Assembly: GCA_016789745.1 (NCBI GenBank) | Contig: JAEUQF010000382.1 | Coordinates: forward strand, 1 to 64,000 | Reading direction: 5' to 3' | DNA length: 64,000 bases | Source: Bryobacterales bacterium | GTDB lineage: Bacteria > Acidobacteriota > Terriglobia > Bryobacterales > Bryobacteraceae | Shown: positions 43,385-52,550 of the stretch, one piece after another | Numbering within the stretch: the stretch's first letter is position 1 | Layout of the letters: the number at the start of each line of letters is the position of its first letter | The notes under the pieces: model-generated | Seen by the model: the letters and a program-made list of their open reading frames with translations, nothing else | Databases searched by the model: none | What the model was told of the DNA's origin: nothing | Program-made: the position numbers and the translations under genes

Positions 43385-44938
43385 ATGATCCGCGTGCTGG
43401 TGATATCCCTGCTGCTGGCGGCCTCCGTTTTGGCCCAGCCTCGTCCCGTGATTGGAATTGGCGGGATTGTCCATGAGACGAATACCTTCAACCCGAAAAA
43501 GACCACGCTGGCCGACTTCGAGACGGGCATCGGGGGAGCGAAAGGGACGCTGCGGGGCCAGGAGATTCTGACGCTTTCGGCGAATGCCAACAACACGACG
43601 GCGGGCTTTATGGAGGGCGCGCGGAAGCATGGGCTGGAACTTTACCCGACGGTGGTGGCGGGGCCGCAGACCATCGGCATGGTGCTGGACACCGCGTTCA
43701 ATCAACTGACCGAGGAACTGATTACGGGTTTGAAGAAGGCGCCGAAATTAGACGGCATTCTGCTGTTCCTGCACGGGACGATGGTTGCGGAATCCTATCC
43801 GCATGCCGATGCGGAGGTGGTGCGGCGGGTGCGGAAGGCTTTCGGGGACAAGATCCCGCTGATTGTGGTGCACGATTTCCATGCCAATGTGTCGGAAGAG
43901 ATCGTGAAGCTGACCACGATCCTCATTACTTGTAAGGAATGCCCGCACCTGGATGCTAAGGATCGCGGCGTGGACGCGGCGCGGTTGATGGCGGGAGTGG
44001 TGTCAGGCAAGATCAAGCCGGTGCAGCATATCGTAAAGCCGCCGATGCTGCTGAATATTCTGTTCCACAACACCTACACGGCGCCGCTGAAGCCGGTGAC
44101 GGATGCGAGTAAGGCGGCCGAGAAGGCGAATCCGAAGGTGCTGATCGCCAGCATTCCGGGCGGCTACCAGTACGCGGACATCCCCGCGATGGGGCCGAGC
44201 GTGATTGTGGTCACCGACAATGATCCGGCACTGGCGCGCAGTGAGGCGGAGCGGTTGGGGAACCTGCTTTGGGGCTTGCGGAATCAACTGGTGTTCAAAG
44301 CGCCGGATGCCGCGGAAGCCGTGAGAATGGCCATGAACAACGGCAAGTTCCCGGTGGCGCTGATGGATGCGGGCGACAATATCGGAGGCGGTTCGGCCGG
44401 CGACAGCACGTACGTCCTGAGTGAACTGATCAAGCAGAAGGCCGATGGCTGGGTGGTGGCGATTTCCGATCCGAGCGCGGTTCGCGGTGCCATCAAGGCC
44501 GGCGTGGGTGGGGACTTCGACATGCCGGTGGGCGGCAAGACGGACAACCTGCACGGGGATTCGGTTCGCATCAAGGGAAGGGTGAAGGGCATCTACGACG
44601 GCAAGTGGGTGGAGCGCGCCGTGCGCCATGGCGGCGGCCGCTATTGGGATATGGGTGTGTCGGCGGTGATCGAAGTGGAGGGCTCCAGCGCCGACAGTCC
44701 GAAGCTGGTCCTCTTGACGCCGAAGCGGACGATTCCGTTCAGCATCGGGCAATTAACCAGCGTCGGCATCCGGCCGGAGGACATGAAGATCCTGGTGGCG
44801 AAAGGCACTGTAGCGCCTAGGGCTGCCTATGAACCGGTCTCGGCCCGCATCATCACGGTGGATTCCGGCGGTGTCACGGGTATGAACCCCAAGCGCTTCC
44901 AGTACAAACATGTGCGGCCCGGATTATTCGGGATGTAA
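43385..44938 (+). CDS. M81 family metallopeptidase (MlrC/microcystinase-C-like), secreted
   Basis: 517 residues. A signal peptide (MIRVLVISLLLAASVLAQ) precedes the DUF1485/MlrC core: IGIGGIVHETNTFNP, DGILLFLHGTMVAE, IPLIVVHDFHANVSEEIV and ITCKECPHLDAKDRGVDAARL, then the MlrC C-terminal domain (ALMDAGDNIGGGSAGDSTYV, GGDFDMPVGGKTDNLHG). The HET, HDFHAN and GDN segments include the likely zinc ligands. MlrC hydrolyses linear microcystin peptides in Sphingomonas, but most homologues have other, unknown substrates. It follows a decayed hydrolase gene. Confidence 0.9.
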   Translation: MIRVLVISLLLAASVLAQPRPVIGIGGIVHETNTFNPKKTTLADFETGIGGAKGTLRGQEILTLSANANNTTAGFMEGARKHGLELYPTVVAGPQTIGMVLDTAFNQLTEELITGLKKAPKLDGILLFLHGTMVAESYPHADAEVVRRVRKAFGDKIPLIVVHDFHANVSEEIVKLTTILITCKECPHLDAKDRGVDAARLMAGVVSGKIKPVQHIVKPPMLLNILFHNTYTAPLKPVTDASKAAEKANPKVLIASIPGGYQYADIPAMGPSVIVVTDNDPALARSEAERLGNLLWGLRNQLVFKAPDAAEAVRMAMNNGKFPVALMDAGDNIGGGSAGDSTYVLSELIKQKADGWVVAISDPSAVRGAIKAGVGGDFDMPVGGKTDNLHGDSVRIKGRVKGIYDGKWVERAVRHGGGRYWDMGVSAVIEVEGSSADSPKLVLLTPKRTIPFSIGQLTSVGIRPEDMKILVAKGTVAPRAAYEPVSARIITVDSGGVTGMNPKRFQYKHVRPGLFGM

Positions 44939-44943
44939 GCCGG

Positions 44944-45750
44944 CTAGTCCCAGGGGATTTTGATCTCGACGCCGCCTCCGACGCCGCCTTTGGAATCGAC
45001 GAAGAAAAATCCGGAGATGGTACCGTTGATGGCGCGCACCTGCACGCTGAGCAGTCCTTTGATCTTGCCTTTGATCTTCGTGAGCTTGCGTTCCGGTGTT
45101 TCGTCGTCATCGGCGACGGTGCCGCTTGCTTTCACGGCCAGTGTGAGGTCCTTGAGCTGGTGCCACATCAGGGCATCGAGGATGGCTTGCTTGAGGGTGA
45201 TCTCCGCATTGGCCTCTTCGAAGGCGGCCCCGTCGTGCTTCATTGTGGATTTCAGGCTCTTGAGTGGCTTGAAGGCGGTCTTCAGTTTGACTTCCACTTC
45301 CACCTGGATCTTCTTGCTGAACTCGCCGGATTTCTTGTCGTAGTCGTCTTCAATGGAAGGCTCCACGTTCAGCCAGGGCGGGGACTGTCCGGCGCCCGTT
45401 TGGTAACCGGCTCCATCCCAAACCTCCACCGGCAGCCGGACGGGCGTGATCAGGGCGGAAATGCGCTCCGCCTTCAGTTTGTCTCCAAGAAGCACGGCGA
45501 TGATGACGACGCGGTTGGGCCGGACGCCGCTGGTCACGAAAGCACCACGGACGGTTTGCAGATCCTGCAGCATGCGGCCCACCGGGCCGAGGTTGTTCTT
45601 GGGATCCAGGTGAACGGTCTCGGTGTAGTACCCGGTCAGGTAAATGCGGGCGTCCTCGTTTTTGCGGGAGTAGGGAAGGAACTCGCGCACGACTTCGGCG
45701 ATCGCCTGATTCTGTGCCGTTGTACCGGCAGGCAGCAGCGTCTCTTTCAT
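44944..45750 (-). CDS. Unrecognised protein, no signal peptide
   Basis: 268 residues that I cannot assign to a family. No signal peptide or membrane helix is visible. The N-terminal half has an alpha/beta look (AIAEVVREFLPYSRKNEDA, RVVIIAVLLGDKLKAER). The central region is charged (EDDYDKKSGEFSKKIQVEVE), and the C-terminal third is Lys-rich and then Gly-rich (TKIKGKIKGLLSVQVRAING, DSKGGVGGGVEIKIPWD). A strong GGAGG lies 6 nt before the ATG, so it is probably a real, well-translated gene. It is convergent with the M81 peptidase gene, 5 bp away, and divergent from the receptor at 45850. Confidence 0.7.
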   Translation of the reverse strand: MKETLLPAGTTAQNQAIAEVVREFLPYSRKNEDARIYLTGYYTETVHLDPKNNLGPVGRMLQDLQTVRGAFVTSGVRPNRVVIIAVLLGDKLKAERISALITPVRLPVEVWDGAGYQTGAGQSPPWLNVEPSIEDDYDKKSGEFSKKIQVEVEVKLKTAFKPLKSLKSTMKHDGAAFEEANAEITLKQAILDALMWHQLKDLTLAVKASGTVADDDETPERKLTKIKGKIKGLLSVQVRAINGTISGFFFVDSKGGVGGGVEIKIPWD

Positions 45751-45849
45751 AGCACCTCCGACGCTAGAAGCGGAATTCGCACCTGGAACTAATCAGGAAA
45801 GTTAGTGGCTCCCTCGATGGACCGTGCCGGCTTGTGATAAGTTACGCTA

Positions 45850-48800
45850 ATGCGCTTCCGGGTCCTTGTTGTTACCCTTACTCTATTTGCCGTATCGCTC
45901 CTCGCCCAGACGCAGTCGCGTCTTTCGGGCCTGATTACGGACGATACGGGTGCCGTGGTGGTTGGTGCCCGTGTGGTTGCCCGCAATGTGCTGACCGGCG
46001 TGGCCACCGAGAGTGTGACGAACGATACGGGCAACTACCAGTTCCCGATCCTGAATCCTGGCGAGTATGAAGTCACGGTGGAGATGACGGGCTTCAAGAA
46101 GGTGGTGCAGCCCGGTGTGATGCTGGAAACGGGCTTGACGCGAACCGTGGATTTGCAGCTGACCGTAGGTGCGGTCACCGAGACCGTGGAGGTGAAGGCA
46201 ACGGCGCCGCTGCTGGAATCGGAAACGTCTTCGGTGGGGCAGTTGATTGAACGGGCCTCGGTGTTGAACATGCCGTTGGAAAGCCGGCGGACGGCGGGTC
46301 TGGTGCGTCTGTTGGGCGCGGTGGCTTTCAGCACGGAAACCAGTGGCGAGCAGGTGCCGATGTTTTCGATGGCGGGCGGGCGCAGCCAGAATCAGATGTG
46401 GCAGTTGGATGGCGCAGTGGTGCAGAACATGTCGCTGGGCGTGGCGCAGCTGCAGCTAAATCCGCCGGCCGAATCGCTGCAGGAGTTCAAGGCGGAGATG
46501 AGCAACTTCTCGGCCGAGTTCGGGCGTGCCGGCGGCGGGCTGATCCTGATGACGACACGTTCGGGCACCAATGAATTCCACGGGTCGGCCTATGAGTTTC
46601 TGCGCAACCAGGCGCTGGATACGCGGACGTTCTTCGCGCCGCGGAAGGCGCCGCTGCGGTACAACATTTTCGGTGGGTCGCTGGGCGGGCCGGTGATCAG
46701 GGACAAGACGTTCTTCTTCGTGAATTACGAAGGCGCGCGGCGGCGGGATGGCGTGACGGTGTCGAACCTGATCGTGCCGCACGCGCCGGAACGCAATGGC
46801 GACTTTTCCAACCGGCGCGATGTGCAGGTGCTGGATCCGACCACGAACCAACCCTTCCCTGGCAATATCATTCCCGCCAACCGCATTGACCCGGTGGCGC
46901 GGCAGTTGGTGGCGTTGTATCCGAACTCGAACATCGCCTCCGATATCACGCGCGCCCCAACGGCGAACTATGTGGTGAACCTGTCGGACAAGCTGACGCA
47001 GGATTACCTGACCACGCGCGTGGACCACTCGCTGGGGAACAACGACCGAATCTTTGGGCGCTATAGCGTGGTGCGGGCGCCGCAGGAGATCGCCTCGGCG
47101 TATGCCGAACCGGCGGCTGATACGCGGGCCGGCATCCGCGAGAACAAGATTCACTCGGTGTTAGGGACATGGATTCATAACTTCGCGCCGACGGTTCTGA
47201 ATGAAGCGCGCTACGGCTATTCCATCCGCATGCACATCAACCGCAATGCGGGCATGGGGAGCGGCTTCAATCAAAAGATCAACCTGCCGGGTGTGGATCC
47301 GCAGGCGTTTCCGATTGTCGGGGTGACTGGCTATTCCGGTCTGTCGGCGGCACCGAATGAACGCATCCAGACGCCGATTCTGACGCATCACTTTGTCGAC
47401 AACCTGACGCTGATCCGCGGCAAGCACACCATCAAGACCGGCTTTGAGATGCGCTATTCGCTGAACAAAGACCAGCTTTCGCAGACGGGCGGCGGTACGT
47501 TCACCTTCAATGACCGTGCGACGCGCAACGGCCTGGCGACGTTCCTGCTGGGCTGGACGTCGAGCGCCGGGCTGAACCGTCCGGACCTGCTGGAAGCGCG
47601 CACCGACTACTACGGCGCCTACGTGCAGGACGACTGGAAGGTGAATCAGAAGCTGACGCTGAACCTGGGTCTGCGTTGGGAGTTGGACACGCCGCGGTGG
47701 GAGCGCATCGACAATCGCCAGAGCGGGTTCGACGGCACGGCGATCAACCCCGTGGCGGGGGTTCCGGGCATTCTGACGTACTCCGGCCGCGACGGGCGCG
47801 GCAAGTACGCGCACGACTTCGATACGAACAACTTCGGTCCGCGCATCGGCTTCGCGTATAAACCCGTGGACCGGACGGTGATCCGCGGTGGTTATGGCAT
47901 CAACTATCTGGGACTCTATTTCGGCGCGGTGGTGAATACGCTGTCGCAGGGCTTTGGCGATAACTTCTCGTTTACGTCGCCCGACGGCGGCTTCACGCCG
48001 GCGTTCCTGTTCCGCGGCGGCATGCCAACGGGTACACGCGAGCCGATTGGCCCGGCATGGGGAGCCGTGCGGTTGGGACAGGCTCCGCGGGCGGCGCCGG
48101 ACTTCATCAGCCAGGATCACGTGGCCGGCTATTCACAGCAGTTCAACTTCACGGTTCAGCGCGAACTGGGCGCGAACATGCTGTTTGAGGCGGCTTATCT
48201 GGGCAACCTGGGACGTAAGTTGGGCGGCGCGGCGGCGAACATCAACATGATCCCGCTGGTGAACGGCCGCGGCCCGGCGACGCAAAGCCAAGCGGCGCGT
48301 CCGTTCCCGCAGTTCAACAACGTCACGCGGCTGACCCCAAACTGGGGCGCATCGAGTTACCACGCCTTGAACATGAAGGTGGAGCGCCGCTACTCGAACG
48401 GCTTCAACCTGCTGGCCAACTATACGTACTCGAAGTTCCTGGACAACATCGAAGGCGGCAACGAAGTGGCCGGTGGGGAAGGCAACGGCTATACACACAA
48501 TGAGCTGCGCGGGTTGGACAAATCTTATTCGGGCAACGACATGCGGCACCGGTTTATCGGCAGCAGCCTTTATGAGTTGCCGATCGGCAAAGGGCGGCGG
48601 GTGGACATCTCCAACGGCATTGCCGATGCGGTGGTGGGCGGATGGACGATCGGCTTCATCGCCGAATTCCGCACCGGTTCGCCGTGGGGCGCCATCGAGC
48701 AGACCAACGCGACCAACACGTTCTCCGGGAGTCCGCGCCCGAACCTGACCTGCGATCCGATTATCGACAGCAGCCGTCCGCGGCAGGAATATCTGAACCA

Positions 48801-49089
48801 GTGGTTCAACACCACCTGCTTTGCAGGCCCTGCGACGGGCACTTTCGGCAACGCGGCGCGCAACATCGGCTTCGGTCCGGGGCAGATTGTTATCGACAGT
48901 TCGGTGAACAAGAAGTGGAACCTGAGCGAGCGGTACCGGCTGCTGTTCCGCGCCGATTTCTTCAACCTGCCGAACCGGCCGAATTTCGGTGTGCCGAACG
49001 CGGTTCGCGGGCGTGGCGACTTTGGCCGTATCACGTCGACCCGCGGCACCGGACGGCAGATTCAGTTGAATCTGCGCTTCGAGTTCTAA
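45850..49089 (+). CDS. Oar-like TonB-dependent receptor with carboxypeptidase-regulatory-like domain
   Basis: 1079 residues. A signal peptide (MRFRVLVVTLTLFAVSLLAQ) is followed by CarboxypepD_reg (LSGLITDDTGAVVVGARVVA, YQFPILNPGEYEVTVEMTGF). A plug domain (VLNMPLESRRTAGLVRLLGA, QMWQLDGAVVQNM) and a barrel of about 850 residues end in IQLNLRFEF. No Shine-Dalgarno is seen; a GATAAG-like box lies just upstream. The stop TAA is immediately followed by the TTG start of the FG-GAP/UnbV gene, so the two products are probably made from one message and may work together. Confidence 0.9.
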   Translation: MRFRVLVVTLTLFAVSLLAQTQSRLSGLITDDTGAVVVGARVVARNVLTGVATESVTNDTGNYQFPILNPGEYEVTVEMTGFKKVVQPGVMLETGLTRTVDLQLTVGAVTETVEVKATAPLLESETSSVGQLIERASVLNMPLESRRTAGLVRLLGAVAFSTETSGEQVPMFSMAGGRSQNQMWQLDGAVVQNMSLGVAQLQLNPPAESLQEFKAEMSNFSAEFGRAGGGLILMTTRSGTNEFHGSAYEFLRNQALDTRTFFAPRKAPLRYNIFGGSLGGPVIRDKTFFFVNYEGARRRDGVTVSNLIVPHAPERNGDFSNRRDVQVLDPTTNQPFPGNIIPANRIDPVARQLVALYPNSNIASDITRAPTANYVVNLSDKLTQDYLTTRVDHSLGNNDRIFGRYSVVRAPQEIASAYAEPAADTRAGIRENKIHSVLGTWIHNFAPTVLNEARYGYSIRMHINRNAGMGSGFNQKINLPGVDPQAFPIVGVTGYSGLSAAPNERIQTPILTHHFVDNLTLIRGKHTIKTGFEMRYSLNKDQLSQTGGGTFTFNDRATRNGLATFLLGWTSSAGLNRPDLLEARTDYYGAYVQDDWKVNQKLTLNLGLRWELDTPRWERIDNRQSGFDGTAINPVAGVPGILTYSGRDGRGKYAHDFDTNNFGPRIGFAYKPVDRTVIRGGYGINYLGLYFGAVVNTLSQGFGDNFSFTSPDGGFTPAFLFRGGMPTGTREPIGPAWGAVRLGQAPRAAPDFISQDHVAGYSQQFNFTVQRELGANMLFEAAYLGNLGRKLGGAAANINMIPLVNGRGPATQSQAARPFPQFNNVTRLTPNWGASSYHALNMKVERRYSNGFNLLANYTYSKFLDNIEGGNEVAGGEGNGYTHNELRGLDKSYSGNDMRHRFIGSSLYELPIGKGRRVDISNGIADAVVGGWTIGFIAEFRTGSPWGAIEQTNATNTFSGSPRPNLTCDPIIDSSRPRQEYLNQWFNTTCFAGPATGTFGNAARNIGFGPGQIVIDSSVNKKWNLSERYRLLFRADFFNLPNRPNFGVPNAVRGRGDFGRITSTRGTGRQIQLNLRFEF

Positions 49090-50694
49090 TTGCTGCGGGC
49101 CTTTGCCATTGCGGCGATTGGCGTGTTGGCGCTAGCGGCGCAGTCCGGGTTCCCCGTCCGGACCACGCCGCCGCGAACACCGGAAGTGGGCCGTATTCTG
49201 GAGCGCGCCGATGCCGGCAAGGATGGCTGGATCGGTGAGCAGGATTACGAGGCGCTGAACTCGTGGATCCAGAAGAACAAGGCCGCGCTGCCGTGGCCGG
49301 CGGGCACTACCTCCCGCTTTTCCAAACTCACACTGACGGAGTTGAAGATCATCGCCAGCAACCGTGCCGACGCGGCGGAGAGCAATACGACGCTGCGGCT
49401 GCGGGTGGAGTTGGGGGGAGTGGGTCGCGATGGGCGGCGGCTGTCGTTGCTGGGTCACGCCAGCGCTTCGTTCGCAAAGCAGAACGGTGAGTGGCGCCTG
49501 GATTCCTTCACGCCGGGCGCGCTGCGCGAACTATCCGGGCCGGCGGCACCGCGCTTCACTGATGTCACGGCGAAAGCCCTGGGGCACAACGTTTCGTATC
49601 GCCACCAGTTGGCGCGCGGGTTGGACGAATGGCGCATGGCACTGGATGAAGCCACGGGCATCGATGTCTACGGACATAACGGGGTCGCGGTTGGGGATTA
49701 CAACAACGACGGGTTGGACGATTTCTATGTGGCGCAGCCTTCGGGGCTGCCGAACCGTCTTTATCGCAACAATGGCGACGGGACGTTCGACGATGTGTCG
49801 GCGGCGGCGGGCGTCGATCTGCTGGATCCGACCTCGATGGCGTTGTTCGCCGATCTCGACAATGATGGGGATCAGGATCTGGTGCTGGTGGCCGGGTCGC
49901 GGTTGATCCTGCTGGTCAATGATGGACGCGGTGCGTTCACGCCTCATGCAACGCCTGGGTTCGTGGCGCCCACCGGGACACTGACGTCGGCGGCATTGGC
50001 GGATATGGATCGCGATGGCGACCTGGACCTATACGTCTGCGCCTACGATTTCTGGACGCCGGGCGTGAACTACGCCGCGCCGACGCCTTACTACGATGCC
50101 ACCAACGGGCCGCCCAATTTTCTGTATCGCAACCGCGGCGATGGCACGTTTGAAGACGTCACAGCCGCCAGCGGCATGAATGAGAACAACAATCGCTTCA
50201 GCTTCGCGGCGGCGTGGGCGGATTACGATCGTGATGGCTTCCCGGATCTCTATGTCGCGAACGACTTCGGCCGCAACAATCTCTATCGCAACAACGGCGA
50301 CGGGACGTTTCGCGATGTGGCGGCGAAGGCGGGTGTGGAAGATCTGGGCGCGGGGATGTCGGCATCGTGGGGCGACTATGATGGCGATGGTTGGTTGGAT
50401 CTCTACGTGAGCAACATGTGGTCAAGCGCCGGGCAGCGGCTGACATTCAACCCGGCCTTCGAGTCGGTTGCCGGCGATGCCGACACGCGGGCCGCCTTTC
50501 AACGGCAGGCGCGGGGCAATTCGCTGTATCGCAATAATCACGACGGCACGTTCACCGATGTGACGTTGACGGCCGGTGTGGAGTTCGGGCGTTGGGCGTG
50601 GGCTAGTTCGCTGTTCGACTACGACAACGACGGGCGCCTGGATATCTTCGTCACCAACGGGTACATCACGGGGCCAGACACGCACGATTTGTGA
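49090..50694 (+). CDS. Secreted FG-GAP/VCBS propeller protein (CRTAC1-type, N-terminal part; ends at in-frame TGA)
   Basis: 534 residues from a TTG start that directly follows the stop of the upstream receptor gene. A signal peptide (MLRAFAIAAIGVLALAAQ) is followed by an N-terminal alpha/beta region and, from about residue 150, an integrin-like propeller. At least six Ca-binding VCBS/FG-GAP units are visible (GDYNNDGLDDFYVAQ, ADLDNDGDQDLVLV, DMDRDGDLDLYVCA, DYDRDGFPDLYVAN, DYDGDGWLDLYVSN and DYDNDGRLDIFVTN). Reading stops at TGA 50692-50694, right where CRTAC1 relatives continue into SFFWRQVV; the next codons in the same frame encode exactly that. The gene is therefore best viewed as the front half of an interrupted longer protein. 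Confidence 0.8.
   Translation: MLRAFAIAAIGVLALAAQSGFPVRTTPPRTPEVGRILERADAGKDGWIGEQDYEALNSWIQKNKAALPWPAGTTSRFSKLTLTELKIIASNRADAAESNTTLRLRVELGGVGRDGRRLSLLGHASASFAKQNGEWRLDSFTPGALRELSGPAAPRFTDVTAKALGHNVSYRHQLARGLDEWRMALDEATGIDVYGHNGVAVGDYNNDGLDDFYVAQPSGLPNRLYRNNGDGTFDDVSAAAGVDLLDPTSMALFADLDNDGDQDLVLVAGSRLILLVNDGRGAFTPHATPGFVAPTGTLTSAALADMDRDGDLDLYVCAYDFWTPGVNYAAPTPYYDATNGPPNFLYRNRGDGTFEDVTAASGMNENNNRFSFAAAWADYDRDGFPDLYVANDFGRNNLYRNNGDGTFRDVAAKAGVEDLGAGMSASWGDYDGDGWLDLYVSNMWSSAGQRLTFNPAFESVAGDADTRAAFQRQARGNSLYRNNHDGTFTDVTLTAGVEFGRWAWASSLFDYDNDGRLDIFVTNGYITGPDTHDL
50692..50694 (+). other. In-frame TGA interrupting the CRTAC1/UnbV/TlpA/TPR reading frame
   Basis: The codon sits between THDL and SFFWRQVV in one continuous frame that is otherwise open from 49090 to 52536. 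The sequence after it (WRQVV, AWRAVNLLIR, WSGRERDVCYRN) is the conserved continuation of CRTAC1 proteins, so the stop lies inside a conserved domain. No selenocysteine insertion element is apparent downstream. Confidence 0.75.
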
Positions 50695-50715
50695 AGCTTT
50701 TTCTGGCGGCAGGTC

Positions 50716-52536
50716 GTGTCGCGCACACCCCAGAAACAGGCTGGCTCGCGGGGGTATCGCGAGGCCTGGCGTGCGGTGAATCTGCTGATTCGTTCGGACG
50801 GGTCGTGGAGCGGGCGGGAGCGCGACGTTTGTTACCGGAATAACGGCGATGGCACGTTCGCGGATAGCTCGTTTGTGACGGGGCTGGATTCGGCGGGGGA
50901 TGGGCGGGCGTTCGCGACGCTCGATCTGAACGGCGATGGGTCGCTTGATATCGTGCTGGCGTCGCGCACGGCGCCGCGGATCCAGGTGCTGCGGAATCAG
51001 CCTGCGGGGGACGCTCTGGTTCTGGAGTTGCGCGGGGCAGGGAAGTCGAATCGGGATGCGATTGGCGCGGTGGCGGAATTGCGGACGAATCGCCGGACAC
51101 TGCTGCGGACGGTGCAGGCGGGTTCGGGGTATCTGTCGCAATCGTCGCGGCGACTGCATTTCGCGTTGGAACCAGGGGAGCGCGTCGATGGTCTAGACGT
51201 AGCTTGGCCGGATGGGGAGAAGCAGACCGTGAGCGCTGCGCCGGCGCGGGGCACCTACCGGTTGGTGCAAGGCTCCGGCGGCTTGCAGGCGATCAGCGGT
51301 GCCGTGCTTCAGCGGGTGGCACAACCTGCGGCGCCTGCGTCGCCCTGGCTCACGGAGCCCGTGCCTGCTCCTCCGCTTACGGGTTGGCGGCCAGGGCGCC
51401 CGACGCTGTTGAACTTCTGGGCGTCGTGGTGTCCCCCGTGCCGCCAGGAGATGGGGGAATGGACCGCCTCAGCGGCGGCCTTCCAGCGCGCGGGGCTGGA
51501 CGTGGTGATCGTATCCGTGGATGAGGACAAGTCGAAGAAGCCGGCCGCGCCGTTCGCGGTGTTGCAACCTTCGTCAAACGATATTGCCGCATGGAATCTG
51601 TTTCACCGGCACTTGTTTGACCGGCGCCAGGATATTGGCCTGCCGATGAGCTTTCTGCTGGATGCGCAAGGCCGCGTGACCAAGGTGTATAAAGGCGTCA
51701 CGCCGAGTGCGCGCATTGTGGCGGACCTGCGCGCGACGGCGCGTCCTGCGCTGCCGTTTCCCGGCCGGTGGATGGCGGAACCGCCGGGGCGCAACTGGGT
51801 GGAACTGGCGACTGCGCTGGCCGAGCATGGCCTGGCTGCGCAAAGCATTCCCTACTTCGAGCAGGCGCTGGCGCAGGGGCAGCCAACGGTGGAGGCATTG
51901 AACAATTTTGCCGGGGTGTTGCTGGAAACCGGGCGATTGGAGGAAGCCGATGCGCTGCTACAGAAAACGCTCACTTTGTTTCCGCGCCATCCCGACGCGC
52001 TGGCGAACCTTGGCACGCTGCGGCTGAAACAGAACCAGCCGACCGCTGCCCGCGACCTGTTCCGGCAGGTGTTGGCCACGCAGCCCGATGATGCCTTCGC
52101 GCAGCACGGGCTGGGATCCGCGCTGTTTGCCCGGCAGGATTACGCCGCCGCGCGGCAGGCCTTCGAACAGGCGCTGCGGCTGGACCCCGGTAACCCGAAC
52201 TACCGTTACAGCCTGGCTTCGGTACTGGCTGCCTCCGGGGATCTGAAGGGCGCGCTGGCCGTGTTCCAGGCGCTGTTGCCGGAGCGGTCCGATTCTACGG
52301 ACCTGGCCAACAACTTAGGCATTCTCTATGCGGAGACCGGCGATGCGGGGAAGGCCGAAGCAGAGTTCCGGCGGGCGATGGGTGTGGCTCCGGAGCACCC
52401 GGCTGCGTATCTGAACCTGGCACGCTTGTATCAGCGGCAGGGCAAGATCGCCGAGGCACGGCAGGTGTTGGATGGTTTGCTGCAGCGCGAGCCCAACCTC
52501 GCGCAGGCCGTCGAAATGCGCAACGCCCTGCGTTAA
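50716..52536 (+). CDS. UnbV/ASPIC - TlpA-like redoxin - TPR protein (C-terminal part of interrupted CRTAC1 gene)
   Basis: 606 residues if it restarts at GTG 50716; same frame as the preceding segment. It holds one more FG-GAP unit (TLDLNGDGSLDIVLAS) and the ASPIC/UnbV domain (IGAVAELRTNRRTLLRTVQ, GYLSQSSRRLHFAL). A thioredoxin-like TlpA domain follows with FWASWCPPCRQEM (redox Cys pair). Five or so TPRs make up the C-terminal 250 residues (VEALNNFAGVLLETGRLEEA, LANLGTLRLKQNQP, YRYSLASVLAASGDLKGA). Without the first half it lacks a signal peptide, and the redoxin domain would not be exported, so expression as a separate protein is doubtful. No Shine-Dalgarno precedes the GTG. Confidence 0.78.
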   Translation: MSRTPQKQAGSRGYREAWRAVNLLIRSDGSWSGRERDVCYRNNGDGTFADSSFVTGLDSAGDGRAFATLDLNGDGSLDIVLASRTAPRIQVLRNQPAGDALVLELRGAGKSNRDAIGAVAELRTNRRTLLRTVQAGSGYLSQSSRRLHFALEPGERVDGLDVAWPDGEKQTVSAAPARGTYRLVQGSGGLQAISGAVLQRVAQPAAPASPWLTEPVPAPPLTGWRPGRPTLLNFWASWCPPCRQEMGEWTASAAAFQRAGLDVVIVSVDEDKSKKPAAPFAVLQPSSNDIAAWNLFHRHLFDRRQDIGLPMSFLLDAQGRVTKVYKGVTPSARIVADLRATARPALPFPGRWMAEPPGRNWVELATALAEHGLAAQSIPYFEQALAQGQPTVEALNNFAGVLLETGRLEEADALLQKTLTLFPRHPDALANLGTLRLKQNQPTAARDLFRQVLATQPDDAFAQHGLGSALFARQDYAAARQAFEQALRLDPGNPNYRYSLASVLAASGDLKGALAVFQALLPERSDSTDLANNLGILYAETGDAGKAEAEFRRAMGVAPEHPAAYLNLARLYQRQGKIAEARQVLDGLLQREPNLAQAVEMRNALR

Positions 52537-52550
52537 GATTGAGAACCGCC

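Noticed and set aside
49750..50660. Regular repeats that could be taken for a repeat array
   Set aside because: They are protein-level FG-GAP/VCBS repeats (DxDxDGxxD) inside a coding frame, not DNA repeats or CRISPR units.
50692..50694. TGA as a selenocysteine codon
   Set aside because: Proteins of the CRTAC1 type have no selenocysteine that I know of at this place, no SECIS-like hairpin is apparent right after the TGA, and a nonsense change or error is simpler. Kept only as something to exclude.
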